DNA of 64,000 bases from an uncultured Gammaproteobacteria bacterium (GTDB taxonomy: Bacteria; Pseudomonadota; Gammaproteobacteria; Pseudomonadales; Pseudohongiellaceae). The stretch covers positions 26,185 through 90,184 of the forward strand of contig CAJXRP010000015.1 in NCBI GenBank assembly GCA_913060495.1. The letters are read 5' to 3'. Under the pieces are notes generated by a model, which was not told the origin of the DNA, ran no database searches, and worked only from the letters and a program-made list of their open reading frames with translations. The position numbers and the translations under genes are program-made. How positions within the stretch are numbered: the first letter of the stretch is position 1; each line of letters opens with the position of its first letter. Of the stretch, positions 19,223 through 29,374 are shown one piece after another.

Positions 19223-19834
19223 ATGGAATATCTAGCAATCATTGCCTTCTCTATCACCGCTTGTGTGACTCCCGGCCCCAACAACGCAATGATAATGGCA
19301 TCGGGGCTGAACTACGGCATCAGACGCAGCATGCCTCATTACCTAGGCATCATTCTTGGGTTCCCCACCATGGTGCTCGCCGTTGGCCTAGGGATAGCGC
19401 AAATATTTGAAGTGTATCCGGTGATGCATCTAGTCTTAAAGATTGCCGGTGCCGCCTATCTGAGCTACTTAGCCTACAAGATTGCGACAGCACCGGTGTC
19501 TGAATCCAACGAGAGCGAGGGCAATCCGTTTACCTTTCTTCAGGCTGCGGCTTTTCAATGGGTCAATCCTAAGGCATGGGTCTTAGCTGTTGGTGCCACA
19601 GTCACCTACACAACTCTCGGCGATGGCTATGTGTTGCAAGTAATTACCATCGGGCTAATATTCCTGGTTTTCGGAGCGCCCTGCATCATGCTCTGGCTAT
19701 GGGGTGGTGCCTCGCTCAAGTCAATCATGCAAAACCCCAGCACGGTGCGGATCTTTAACATCACCATGGCGCTCCTACTCATTGCTTCTTTGGTCCCCGT
19801 ATTCATCGAACTCTATCAACAATTTATCGCATAA
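19223..19834 (+). CDS. LysE family translocator
   Basis: 203 aa; 'CVTPGPNNAMIMASGLNYGIRRSMPHYLGIILGF' and 'WVNPKAWVLAVGA'. Confidence 0.9.
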   Translation: MEYLAIIAFSITACVTPGPNNAMIMASGLNYGIRRSMPHYLGIILGFPTMVLAVGLGIAQIFEVYPVMHLVLKIAGAAYLSYLAYKIATAPVSESNESEGNPFTFLQAAAFQWVNPKAWVLAVGATVTYTTLGDGYVLQVITIGLIFLVFGAPCIMLWLWGGASLKSIMQNPSTVRIFNITMALLLIASLVPVFIELYQQFIA

Positions 19835-19869
19835 AATAATAGTCACATTTAGGAAAAGGATAAGACACT

Positions 19870-20157
19870 ATGCAATTTATGATTACAGCCTATGACGGCA
19901 AAGACGCAGGCGCGCTGGACAGACGTCTTTCTGTACGCGAAGCACACATCGAAGGAGCAAAGCAGCTAAAGGATTCCGGACACTTGATTGCGGGTGGCGC
20001 GATACTCGACGAAGCGGAGCAGATGATCGGCTCGACGATGTTTGTGGAGTTTGATTCAAAAGTGGAGCTAGACCTGTGGCTGGCTAGCGATCCTTATGTA
20101 ACCGGCAACGTCTGGCAGGACATCAGCGTCCTGCCAATTCGTCTAGCGATTAAATAA
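19870..20157 (+). CDS. YciI family protein
   Basis: 95 aa; 'REAHIEGAKQLKDSGHLIAGGAILD...GSTMFVEFDSKVELDLWLASDPYVTGNVW'. Confidence 0.85.
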   Translation: MQFMITAYDGKDAGALDRRLSVREAHIEGAKQLKDSGHLIAGGAILDEAEQMIGSTMFVEFDSKVELDLWLASDPYVTGNVWQDISVLPIRLAIK

Positions 20158-20158
20158 C

Positions 20159-21487
20159 TTATTCGCCGGGCTGAAGCCGCTCGAGCTTAAGCCCGATTGC
20201 TGTATTGGGGCCAAAGCCTTTCCAATATGTGTGATCGTCGTTCTGTTGCCCGCGGGTAACCGAATAGACCGCATCGGCGCCATCGGGAACAACATCTAGA
20301 TAGGATAAACGACCTTCGATCTGCTTGAGATAGTGATCGAAATAAACTGTCGCGAAATGATCCATGATGTTATTCATGCGCGTATTATCCCAAACTGGGT
20401 CGGTGTAGTGACTCGCTCCAGATGTGTCTTCACTGTTCAGCAATTCAAATGGAACTGGATAAGGCGCACCCGCATTGTGACCTGCATTCTTATAGGTTAG
20501 CAGATAGCGATCACTGTTTACTGCGCCCTCGTAGATTGCCCGCACACCCTCCTCGTAACCCGCAACAGTGTCATTGTCGCCGGCTAGATAGAAAGTAGGC
20601 ACATCGATGCCTGCAAGATCTTCGGTTCGCCAAAATCCAGAGGCCATGCCCCAGGGTGCGATCGCGAAACCCACCTTTATACGAGGATCGAGATTGGATC
20701 GGTAGTCAGGATTTCCCGTAGCGTGTTGATTGAGAAGTTCATTCGGCGGCGCCATTAGGGAACCGATTATTTCATCGCTGTATCCGCCACCCAGGTTGTT
20801 CACCAGACCATAGCCACCCATCGAGTAGCCGACAATACCCGTAGTCTCAGCATCCAAAAGGCCATTTAGAAAGCTGCCGGAATCATTTGAAAGATTGTCT
20901 AAAGTATCGAGCACGAAGCGCTGGTCCAGAGGACGATTGTAGAGAGTACTCTGAAAGGCCTGCTGGTCATCGTAGGTGCTGTCGGTGTGATCTATAGAGG
21001 CTACAACGTAGCCCTTGCTCGCAAGGTTCTCGCCTAGATGACTGATCAGGAAGCGATTACCGGGATAACCGTGAGAGATGATAACCAGGGGATAGCGAGC
21101 ATCCATGCTGTTGGGCTCGGCGCCGCGAACTGCAGTACCCTGCAGAGTTGCAGTAATTGCTGGATTACGAGTTATCGCCTGATATTCACCGCCCGGTTCT
21201 TGATTTGCCGCAAGCTCCGCTGGATACCACACTTCTACGGTTAGGCTTCTATCGTAGACAGCAGTCTCGCCACCACGCTCCGTATTCAGAATATCTATTC
21301 TATCGGGATCGATGAATTCTAGAGTTCGAACACCGATATCGTAGTCGCCGAAGCTAGCCAATTCTGGCGCATCAGGTCTTACGATATCGATTCTATTTTC
21401 CTGGGCTACCACGCTGGAAGCCATACTGACTAACACTGCCACTAGTCCTACGAGTCTCATACCAATTGTCCTGTCATAATCAATCAA
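20159..21487 (-). CDS. Secreted alpha/beta hydrolase (dienelactone hydrolase / PAF-acetylhydrolase-like)
   Basis: Signal peptide; 'VIISHGYPGNR', nucleophile elbow 'GYSMGGYG', 'LAGDNDT', 'AGHNAG'. Confidence 0.8.
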   Translation of the reverse strand: MIDYDRTIGMRLVGLVAVLVSMASSVVAQENRIDIVRPDAPELASFGDYDIGVRTLEFIDPDRIDILNTERGGETAVYDRSLTVEVWYPAELAANQEPGGEYQAITRNPAITATLQGTAVRGAEPNSMDARYPLVIISHGYPGNRFLISHLGENLASKGYVVASIDHTDSTYDDQQAFQSTLYNRPLDQRFVLDTLDNLSNDSGSFLNGLLDAETTGIVGYSMGGYGLVNNLGGGYSDEIIGSLMAPPNELLNQHATGNPDYRSNLDPRIKVGFAIAPWGMASGFWRTEDLAGIDVPTFYLAGDNDTVAGYEEGVRAIYEGAVNSDRYLLTYKNAGHNAGAPYPVPFELLNSEDTSGASHYTDPVWDNTRMNNIMDHFATVYFDHYLKQIEGRLSYLDVVPDGADAVYSVTRGQQNDDHTYWKGFGPNTAIGLKLERLQPGE

Positions 21488-21510
21488 GCAATTCCCGCAT
21501 TATGGATCGC

Positions 21511-24500
21511 CTAATGTTGATATGCCAGCGCTCGCTCTTCGGCAGTGTCAGTGTGTCCAACAAAGTCATGCAGTATCACGTATAGGCTCGGCACCAGGAA
21601 CAAAGTAATTACCGTAGCGAAGAGCACTCCGAACGATAAAGAAATAGCCATTGGCACGACAAAGAAGGTTGCTGGGCTTGCGGTAACTATCAGCGGCACT
21701 AGTCCAGTAAATGTAGTCACTGACGTCAGGAAGATCGGTCTAAAACGCATCATTCCCGCAGTGGAAACTGCCTCGACCATACCCATGCCTTCATCGCGCA
21801 AACGATTGATGGAGACCACCAACACGAGGCTTGCGTTAACTACCACGCCACTCAAGGCGATGATGCCGAGCAGTGAAAAGAATACTAGATCTGCACCCAT
21901 GATGAAGTGTCCAACGATGGCACCGATGGCGCCGAAGGGAATCACACTCATGATAATCAGTGGCTGGGTGTAAGACTTCAACGGTATCGCAAGCAAGGCA
22001 TAGATAACCATCATCGCTAGAGGAAATGTGGAGAACAGCTCAGAGAGGGAACTCAGCTGCCGCTCTCCTTCGCCACCAACGACGAGCTCAACATCAAGGT
22101 CTCGGGCCCACTCAGCCTGATATTTCGCAATTATCTCGCGACGTATTTCCTCAGGCTTCACTGTTGTGCGATCGATATCACCGCGCACTGTAATCACGCG
22201 ACGACCATCCTGCCTGTTGATGCTGGAGTAACTATTACCTAGCGAGAAATCGGCGATACTGAGGAATGGCACCTCGGCTCCACTAGGCGTTCTGATGAGC
22301 AAGTCTTCGAGATTACCCAGCGACTGACGCTCGTCTTCTGGATAACGCACCATGACTCGAATATCGTCAGAGCCACGTTGTATGCGCTGCGACTCTGCAC
22401 CGTAGAATGCCTGGCGCACTTGTGTGGCCACATCGTTAAGGGTGAGCCCAAGCGTCTTGCCAGCCTCCAGTATTTGAATCTGGACTTCCTGCTTGCCTGC
22501 GCGGAAGGAGTCCGAAATATCGAACACACCCGGATAGCGAGCCAGTTCTGCGCGCAACTGGGTCGACGCGATCTTCAAATTTTCTTCGTCGCGGCCTTCG
22601 AGGCGATAGTTGATCGCATCGCCTGCCGAGAATGCATCGGAGACAAAGGTCAGCTCGAGCGCATCCGGAATCGTACCTACCTTTTCGCGCCATCTGTCAC
22701 GAATCTCGGCGGAGCTTATCTTTCCTCGATCGAAGAAAGGAGCCAGATATAACACGACCTCGGCTACCTCACTGCTGCCAGCATTGCGATTTCCACCACC
22801 GCCGGGACCTCCGCGCGGTGCACGCCCGCCAACAATGGTTAACACACTCGCGATTACGCTTTCAGTTGATTCAGGAGCGGCTCCACTGGCCTTTAGGGCT
22901 AACAGTTCTTCTTCTAGCTCGGCGCTTAGTTCTAATGCCTTATCTTCGATTATGCTAATCGCTTCTTCGGTAATATAGCCAGGCACACCCACGGGCATGA
23001 CTACTGTTCCCCAAACCGTGTCACCCTCTATCGAAGGCATAAACTGAAAGAGAACGCGCCCGGAAAGCATCAGCGCTACAGTTATGATGATCACACCGGT
23101 TGCAGCTGACCAAGCAGCATAGCGATACTTAAGCACTTTCTTCAGTGCACGCTCGTACCCGTGAGTAGCAAAGTACTCCATGCCGCTCGCTATCTTGCCT
23201 TGAAAATTCTGCCAAGCACTGACTAGGTAAGTACCCTCGAAAAGATACCCTGTAGTCTTTCTATGAGCGATGTGTCCGGGCAGAATCAGCTGCGACTCAA
23301 CCAAACTCGCTATCAGACAGAACACTACAACCCCGCCAATCGCATTGAAGAATGCTCCCATCTGTCCGCCCAGCAGCAGTATTGGCAGGAAGGCAGCAAT
23401 CGTGGTTAAAACACCGAAGATAACAGGTACCGAGACTTCCAACGTGCCCTCGATTGCCGCCTCCTCTGGAGAATAGCCTTTGCGTTCGTAAGCATGTATT
23501 CGCTCACCAACAACGATTGCATCATCCACGATGATGCCGAGCACGAGGATAAATCCCATTACTGTCAACGAGCTAATTGTCAGACCAATAGTGGGAAAGA
23601 GAGCCAGCGCGCCGGCAATCGCAATTGGTATGCCCGCTGCTACCCATATTGCAAGTTTAAAGCGCAAAAACAGTGCAAGGATAAGAAGTACGAAAATTAG
23701 CCCCGTGTAGGCGTTCGTGGCAACCGTACCAATTCTGTCCTGCGTCGCGACCGCCGAGTCGGTAATTACATTTAGCGTCATGCCCTCAGGTAGATTAAAA
23801 TCGGCCGATGCCATCCAATTTCGAAGCGATCTCGCCGCACTTACAATGTCTTCATCGCCTACTCGAAGGACATCGATAATCGCAGAGTTTACGCCATTCA
23901 AACGTGCATCCAGATAGCCTTCTTCGAAGCCATCGTTTACCGTAGCGATCTGGCCTAGCCTCAGTTGCGTCCCGTCCGGATAGGACTGCACAACAATGTT
24001 CTCGTAGTCGTCCCCACTATAAACTTGCCCCTTCGTGCGTAGCAGAATTTCGCCAGATGCTGTACGAATAGTGCCACCCGGTAAATCCAGGGACGCACGG
24101 TCGATCGCTCGTGAGATCTGATCGAGAGTAAGGCCGTATTGTCGCAGCGTGAATTCCGACACTTCTATCGATATCTCGAATGGACGTATGTATTCGATAT
24201 TAACCGATGAGATACCATCGATATCGATCATGTCGTTGCGAATATCTTCGGCGACTGCCTTTAAATTACTGTCAGCTGTTTCAGAGGTTAGCGCCAGTGT
24301 CATAACATTACCGCTAGCACTAAATGCTCTAACAATAGGTTTCTCCGTTTCAGCCGGGAATGTTGTAACGGCGTCTATCTTGCCCTTCACATCATTCAAC
24401 ACGCGATTTAAATCTGCACCACTTGTCAATTCTAATGTCGCATCGCAGCCGCCTTCGCGAGCTGTGCTGGTAAGACGCTCTATACTTTCCGCTCCATCCA

Positions 24501-24714
24501 GAGCCTCTTCTAGACGGAGACAAACAGCAGACTCTGATTCGGCTGGTGTCGCACCCAAATAGGCCACATTAACTTGGATCATACCGAAGTCGATGTCGGG
24601 AAATTCTTCCTGATTCAAACTGAAATAGGAAATTGTCCCGCTCGCCAAAAAGATCATCATCATCAGATTGGTGGCGACTGGGTTCTTAATAAACCATGTG
24701 ATCGGAGTTCTCAA
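21511..24714 (-). CDS. RND efflux transporter permease (AcrB-like)
   Basis: 1067 aa; 'FIKNPVATNLMMMI' start, 'VLGIIVDDAIVVGERI', 'GIIALSGVVVNASLVLV'. Confidence 0.93.
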   Translation of the reverse strand: MRTPITWFIKNPVATNLMMMIFLASGTISYFSLNQEEFPDIDFGMIQVNVAYLGATPAESESAVCLRLEEALDGAESIERLTSTAREGGCDATLELTSGADLNRVLNDVKGKIDAVTTFPAETEKPIVRAFSASGNVMTLALTSETADSNLKAVAEDIRNDMIDIDGISSVNIEYIRPFEISIEVSEFTLRQYGLTLDQISRAIDRASLDLPGGTIRTASGEILLRTKGQVYSGDDYENIVVQSYPDGTQLRLGQIATVNDGFEEGYLDARLNGVNSAIIDVLRVGDEDIVSAARSLRNWMASADFNLPEGMTLNVITDSAVATQDRIGTVATNAYTGLIFVLLILALFLRFKLAIWVAAGIPIAIAGALALFPTIGLTISSLTVMGFILVLGIIVDDAIVVGERIHAYERKGYSPEEAAIEGTLEVSVPVIFGVLTTIAAFLPILLLGGQMGAFFNAIGGVVVFCLIASLVESQLILPGHIAHRKTTGYLFEGTYLVSAWQNFQGKIASGMEYFATHGYERALKKVLKYRYAAWSAATGVIIITVALMLSGRVLFQFMPSIEGDTVWGTVVMPVGVPGYITEEAISIIEDKALELSAELEEELLALKASGAAPESTESVIASVLTIVGGRAPRGGPGGGGNRNAGSSEVAEVVLYLAPFFDRGKISSAEIRDRWREKVGTIPDALELTFVSDAFSAGDAINYRLEGRDEENLKIASTQLRAELARYPGVFDISDSFRAGKQEVQIQILEAGKTLGLTLNDVATQVRQAFYGAESQRIQRGSDDIRVMVRYPEDERQSLGNLEDLLIRTPSGAEVPFLSIADFSLGNSYSSINRQDGRRVITVRGDIDRTTVKPEEIRREIIAKYQAEWARDLDVELVVGGEGERQLSSLSELFSTFPLAMMVIYALLAIPLKSYTQPLIIMSVIPFGAIGAIVGHFIMGADLVFFSLLGIIALSGVVVNASLVLVVSINRLRDEGMGMVEAVSTAGMMRFRPIFLTSVTTFTGLVPLIVTASPATFFVVPMAISLSFGVLFATVITLFLVPSLYVILHDFVGHTDTAEERALAYQH

Positions 24715-24764
24715 AGTTGACCTCTATCTCGAAAAATTTTTGCCTATTGAATTGGACTCTATTG

Positions 24765-25934
24765 TTAAATTACTTCCATTACTGGCTGTACTGACATGCC
24801 ATTGACCACCGCCTGAATCGGCGAGATACAGATAAATTCACCCGGCAGGATGCCGCCGCTGATCAGCACGCGCTCTTCCTCCAAGCGGTAGATTTCAACA
24901 TCGCGGTAGTGCATCTTATTTTCCGCATCCACTACCAATACCTGATTGTTGTTGCGAATAACTGATCTTGGCAATGCAATTAGGTCGTCAACGAGCTTGC
25001 CTTCGATAATCGCTTTCACATACAGACCAATAGGCAGAGGTATCTCGTCGTTCTCCATGGAAGAAGTGCCTGCGACGGGCTGCTTAACACGAATAATTGT
25101 TTGAACTGTGTTGCTGTTGGCATCGATGACTGCTTCGGTGCGCACGAGCTTGCCGGACCAGCTGTATTCATCACCACCGTAGAAACCCTTCAGGGTGACA
25201 TTTGGCGCACGCTCTTCTGCTAATTCACCGCGCATGCCCAGAGGGACATCGAGAAAACCTACTTGACGGATAGCCAGAGGGATACGTACTTCAACCTCAT
25301 CTGCGCCTAACAATACTGCGACGGTTTGTGCTCGATTGACGTACTGACCCAATTCGATATCCCGCGATTGAATAATCGCATCGAATGGCGCTCTAATATT
25401 GGCACGCTCCAGATCGAGTTCGGCCTGGCGATAACTCGCCTGAGCATCTGCCAGTCGTGCCGCATTTACATCTGCGGTTCGCTTCGCACCTTGCAATTGT
25501 GCATCACTAGCGAGACGCTTAACTGCCAATTCGTCGAGTCGATCCAATTCATTACTGGCAAAGGTCGCCTCGGCCTGAGCCTGCTGCATCGCCGCCATAC
25601 TTCGCGCCTTGGCAGTCTCGTAGTCACTGCTCTCCAAACGCAGCAGTGTCTCACCCTCAGCCACGAAGCCACCGGCTTCCATCGCAGGCGAAATCCATTC
25701 AACCGGGCCCGCTACCGGCGCCGAAATGCTCGCAACCCGTGAGGCCTGCACCTTGCCCTGTGATTCCACATTTAACTGCACTGATTCGGCGCGAACTTCC
25801 GTTACCCGAACACTGACAGCAATGACCTCTGGAGCCGCCTCTTCTACTACAGTAGGCGTACGCAACAGAGCGGCCGCGATGAAAATGCAGCCCAACATGA
25901 TACCAACGGGAACCAATATCCGCTTCATACCCAA
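24765..25934 (-). CDS. RND efflux periplasmic adaptor (MFP)
   Basis: 389 aa; 'ASISAPVAGPVEWISPAMEAGGFVAEGETLLRLE', 'NIRAPFDAIIQSRDIELGQYV'. Confidence 0.9.
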   Translation of the reverse strand: MGMKRILVPVGIMLGCIFIAAALLRTPTVVEEAAPEVIAVSVRVTEVRAESVQLNVESQGKVQASRVASISAPVAGPVEWISPAMEAGGFVAEGETLLRLESSDYETAKARSMAAMQQAQAEATFASNELDRLDELAVKRLASDAQLQGAKRTADVNAARLADAQASYRQAELDLERANIRAPFDAIIQSRDIELGQYVNRAQTVAVLLGADEVEVRIPLAIRQVGFLDVPLGMRGELAEERAPNVTLKGFYGGDEYSWSGKLVRTEAVIDANSNTVQTIIRVKQPVAGTSSMENDEIPLPIGLYVKAIIEGKLVDDLIALPRSVIRNNNQVLVVDAENKMHYRDVEIYRLEEERVLISGGILPGEFICISPIQAVVNGMSVQPVMEVI

Positions 25935-26053
25935 GCTCCTATACTTAACTTCCGTGCTTCTAATTTTGAATTCATTTTTCTGTTCACGTTTATGTAGTTA
26001 ACTACTATTAATACGCGGAAATAGATTAATTTCCTCGCTCTATCCGTCTCTAA

Positions 26054-26785
26054 TCAGGCTCGCCTTGGCGCTTTATAGCTAACCTCAGCCTTAAACCTAA
26101 TCGCTTCACCAACTGCCTCACGAAGCTCTTCAAAATGCTTTTGCATGGCTTCGCCAGCTAGCTCTCCATCGCGCTCGTTTATACTCACCCTCAGTGTCGT
26201 CAGCAGCCTGTCTATCGAGCCTTTCTTCAAATCGGGCCGAACCCCAAGCTTCATCATCTGCGCCACGAACTGCGCCTTCAGATCATTGCTTATAAGCCTA
26301 ACGACTAGGTTATCCGCAATAGTCGACATGGCTTCCAGTAATTCTCGCCAACGGGGCTGCATCGCTTCAAAGTCATCAGACTGAGAAGCTAGTTCTACGA
26401 CCAATTGTTGCAATTGGATGAGTTGCTCTGGCGATGCCCCATTAATGGCATTTTTGGTGGTCATGGCAGTCAATACAGCAAAAGTCTGCAAGAACTGATC
26501 GACAAGCAACGGATCCAGATGTTCGTCAAGTGCCATCAGCGGGCCAAGAACCGCTAAACTCGCGGCATTCACGCTTTGCACACGCGCTCCGCCTGGCTGG
26601 GTATGAATCAGCCCTAATTGCTCGAGTTGCGACAGTGCCTCACGCACAGCCCCGCGGCTGGCATCGAATCGCGCCGCGAGATCTCGCTCAGAGGGGAAGC
26701 GATCACCGCTTAAATAGCGCTGCCGAAGTATTTCGTCCCGCAGGATGTCAGCGATTTCATGACTAATTGTGTTACTTGAGGACAT
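26054..26785 (-). CDS. GntR family transcriptional regulator (FadR subfamily)
   Basis: wHTH 'ILRDEILRQRYLSGDRFPSERDLAARFDASRGAVREALSQLEQLGLIHTQPGGARVQ' plus alpha-helical FCD-like C-terminus. Confidence 0.88.
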   Translation of the reverse strand: MSSSNTISHEIADILRDEILRQRYLSGDRFPSERDLAARFDASRGAVREALSQLEQLGLIHTQPGGARVQSVNAASLAVLGPLMALDEHLDPLLVDQFLQTFAVLTAMTTKNAINGASPEQLIQLQQLVVELASQSDDFEAMQPRWRELLEAMSTIADNLVVRLISNDLKAQFVAQMMKLGVRPDLKKGSIDRLLTTLRVSINERDGELAGEAMQKHFEELREAVGEAIRFKAEVSYKAPRRA

Positions 26786-26833
26786 CGCTCGCCTATTATT
26801 TCAGGCGCTTAGCGCCAGAACCTGCACATTCTA

Positions 26834-26862
26834 TTTGGTAGGACCAAATTGGTCGGACCAAT
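26834..26862. promoter_or_regulatory. Two tandem perfect palindromes, candidate FadR/GntR-type operators
   Basis: TTTGGT-agg-ACCAAA (26834-26848) followed by ATTGGT-cgg-ACCAAT (26848-26862), sharing one base, ~50 bp upstream of the GntR start. Confidence 0.7.
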
Positions 26863-27346
26863 ATAGTGCCAAAATCCTATAGTGCAAGTCGCTGGAGACG
26901 AACCGAGCGATATATTTGCTGACCAGAAGAATCATGGGTTAGGAAGATGAAGCCCTATAGCCCCCCGCATAGAATCAGGAGATCAAATGAGGCTTTTAAC
27001 TCGATTCGACGCTTCGGCGCACAGGATATGAACCGAGACTTCCATACCCGGCTGACGGCTTAAAATACCTAGTGCTACCCTAGGAAAGTTGCCGCGCCCA
27101 CACTCCCGCGGACACCGGGCGCCAGCTTCAGTTTTACTCTCACTGAAAAGATGAATAAAACCGCGCCACTTGTGGTCGAAGCGGTTGTTCACCTCCAGCA
27201 AATCTGCTTAAATCTTACCTTCTTTCGCCCTATGGACCTTATTTGTCCCGGAAAACCAATATCAATAAATTTGGGCAGGGTTATAATCCCACCAACTTTA
27301 CAAACAGCCCCCTCTCACGTCTAGGCAGATAGAAGAAAATTATTAT

Positions 27347-29344
27347 ATGGAACCGATAAAACAGTATCTGATCGATAATTTCGAAGGGGTTTTTGTCCTC
27401 GTCATTTTGGTATTCGTAAGCGCCATCGTATGGTTTGTAGAGTCAAAGCTGTCTTTTCTGAATTTCTTCTATCTACCGGTTCTGTTGAGTTCTTACTATC
27501 TGGGTATTCGCTCTGGTGTGTTGGGCGCATTCTTCACCTTTCTAGTTATCGCCATATTCGCCAGCATCTACCCGGATCGCTTCACGGCACCCATGGATAT
27601 ATTTGGCCTTTGGGCATCTGTACTCACTTGGGCTGGCTTCTTAATCCTGACAGCGGTCATCGTAGGTTTCACCCACCGCGAGTTACAGGAAAAGATGACC
27701 GAGGCACTGCGCTCGAAAGCTGAGGCCAGCGGCAACGCTGAACTACTCGAACAGACTATGACCACTATTCGAGAATTTGAATCCGAACTAGACTTTAAAG
27801 TAGAAGAAAGAACCCGAGTACTTGAAGAGAAGACGAAATCCATTCGAGCACACAAAGAGAAGGTAGAGGAAACGCTCTACTCAACCATGGATCCAGCTGT
27901 CGTAAAGCTGATGATCGAGGGACGCATCCGCACGGAGAATCGTCGTATCAGTGTGATGTTTTCAGATCTGAAGGGCTTCACCAAGTATTCTGAAGATCAC
28001 TCCGCTGAGGTCGTGATCACCGAACTGAATAAATACCTAGCGGACATGGAAACCATCCTGCTCAACTACAACGCCCATATCGACAAGTATATGGGCGATG
28101 GCATCATGTCCGAATTCGGCGCCCCGATTCGTTATGAGAAACACCCTCTTCTTGCCGTGGCCTGCGCCTGGAAGATGCAGGAGAAAATGCAGCGAGCCAA
28201 GCATCCTTTCGAGCTACGCGTCGGCATATCAACGGGCGTCGCCACTACCGGCATCATCGGCGCAAAGCGCCAGTCATTTACGGCATTCGGCGACACTGTG
28301 AATTTAGCGTCACGCATAGAAGGCATGTGTGAGCCAGGCCGTGTCACAGTCGACGAAGCAACATTTAAGGAATGTAACGATATATTTGATTTCAGGCCTG
28401 TCTCTGGCCTTGCGTCCTATACACAATCGGGTAATCCCGCTCTAGTAGACGAGATTACAGCCCTGATCAAAGCGGTGGATGCTAATACCAAAGATGTCTC
28501 AATGCGTATTGAGCTGGCCCGCCTCTTAAGGGAAGCGAACGATCCAGAGCAGGCACATCTTCACTTGAAATTTGCCATGGAGCTCGAGCCCGGCAATAAA
28601 GATGTGAAAGTTGCCTATGCGGAAAACTCCTTAATAATGGAACAACAACGGGATCTCACAATCCGTGGTCGTCGCAGCACTGTCCACCTCTACGAAGTTG
28701 TCGCATTCAAGAACCCTCTCGAGAGAGCGCCGCAACTTCCGCCGCACCTACTAAGAGACTTACAAGAAAAACTAGACAAGCTCGTTACCTATCCAGAAGA
28801 CTTCATCCTACCGGTTGAATGTATAGATGGCTCCGTTGGCTTCTCACGACTGACGGGTATCACAGCATTCCTAATCGCAGATCGCATGAACCTAGTCGAT
28901 CAGGAGAAGCACGATATCCTCGAAGCTGGTTATCTGGCTGAGATCGGCAAGACCATCGTGCCGGAAAACATTTTGAACCGTAATGGCGGCTTAACCGAAG
29001 ATGACTTCACGCATATCCATATGCACCCTAGAGAAGGCGTACGAAAGCTACGCAATGCCGGCTACGAAAATGAAAAAATGCTGGAACTCATCGAGTGTCA
29101 TCACGAAAACTTCGATGGCTCTGGCTATCCTGCAGGGATTCAAGGCGAGAACATACCAATCGGTGCACGCATACTTGCAGTAGCCGAAGCCTATATCAGC
29201 TTAACCTCGAACCGGCCTTACCGTGATCCTTGGGATGGCAATGCCGCATTAACCGAGATCACCAAGTATATTCGCACCGGTAAGTTCGACCCCATGGTAG
29301 TGGACACATTGTCTGAGATCGTTGCCGAACTCGAAAAGAAATAG
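27347..29344 (+). CDS. Membrane-anchored class III adenylate/guanylate cyclase with C-terminal HD-GYP-like domain
   Basis: N-terminal TM bundle; cyclase 'ISVMFSDLKGFTKYSE', 'DKYMGDGIMSEFG', 'FTAFGDTVNLASRIEGM'; TPR-like linker; C-terminal 'LAEIGKTIVPENILNRNGGLTEDDF', 'HHENFDGSGYPAGIQGENIPIGARIL'. Confidence 0.9.
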   Translation: MEPIKQYLIDNFEGVFVLVILVFVSAIVWFVESKLSFLNFFYLPVLLSSYYLGIRSGVLGAFFTFLVIAIFASIYPDRFTAPMDIFGLWASVLTWAGFLILTAVIVGFTHRELQEKMTEALRSKAEASGNAELLEQTMTTIREFESELDFKVEERTRVLEEKTKSIRAHKEKVEETLYSTMDPAVVKLMIEGRIRTENRRISVMFSDLKGFTKYSEDHSAEVVITELNKYLADMETILLNYNAHIDKYMGDGIMSEFGAPIRYEKHPLLAVACAWKMQEKMQRAKHPFELRVGISTGVATTGIIGAKRQSFTAFGDTVNLASRIEGMCEPGRVTVDEATFKECNDIFDFRPVSGLASYTQSGNPALVDEITALIKAVDANTKDVSMRIELARLLREANDPEQAHLHLKFAMELEPGNKDVKVAYAENSLIMEQQRDLTIRGRRSTVHLYEVVAFKNPLERAPQLPPHLLRDLQEKLDKLVTYPEDFILPVECIDGSVGFSRLTGITAFLIADRMNLVDQEKHDILEAGYLAEIGKTIVPENILNRNGGLTEDDFTHIHMHPREGVRKLRNAGYENEKMLELIECHHENFDGSGYPAGIQGENIPIGARILAVAEAYISLTSNRPYRDPWDGNAALTEITKYIRTGKFDPMVVDTLSEIVAELEKK

Positions 29345-29374
29345 TCCAACACAGTAATTTAAGGAAAACTAACA

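Noticed and set aside
21545-24562. Several plus-strand ORFs of 66-142 aa across the second RND permease
   Set aside because: Antisense frames of a well-supported 1067-aa CDS; no independent support.
26983-27201. 72-aa minus-strand ORF with TTG start
   Set aside because: No recognisable family; a GGAG-like sequence lies inside rather than before the frame. Treated as non-coding pending conservation data.
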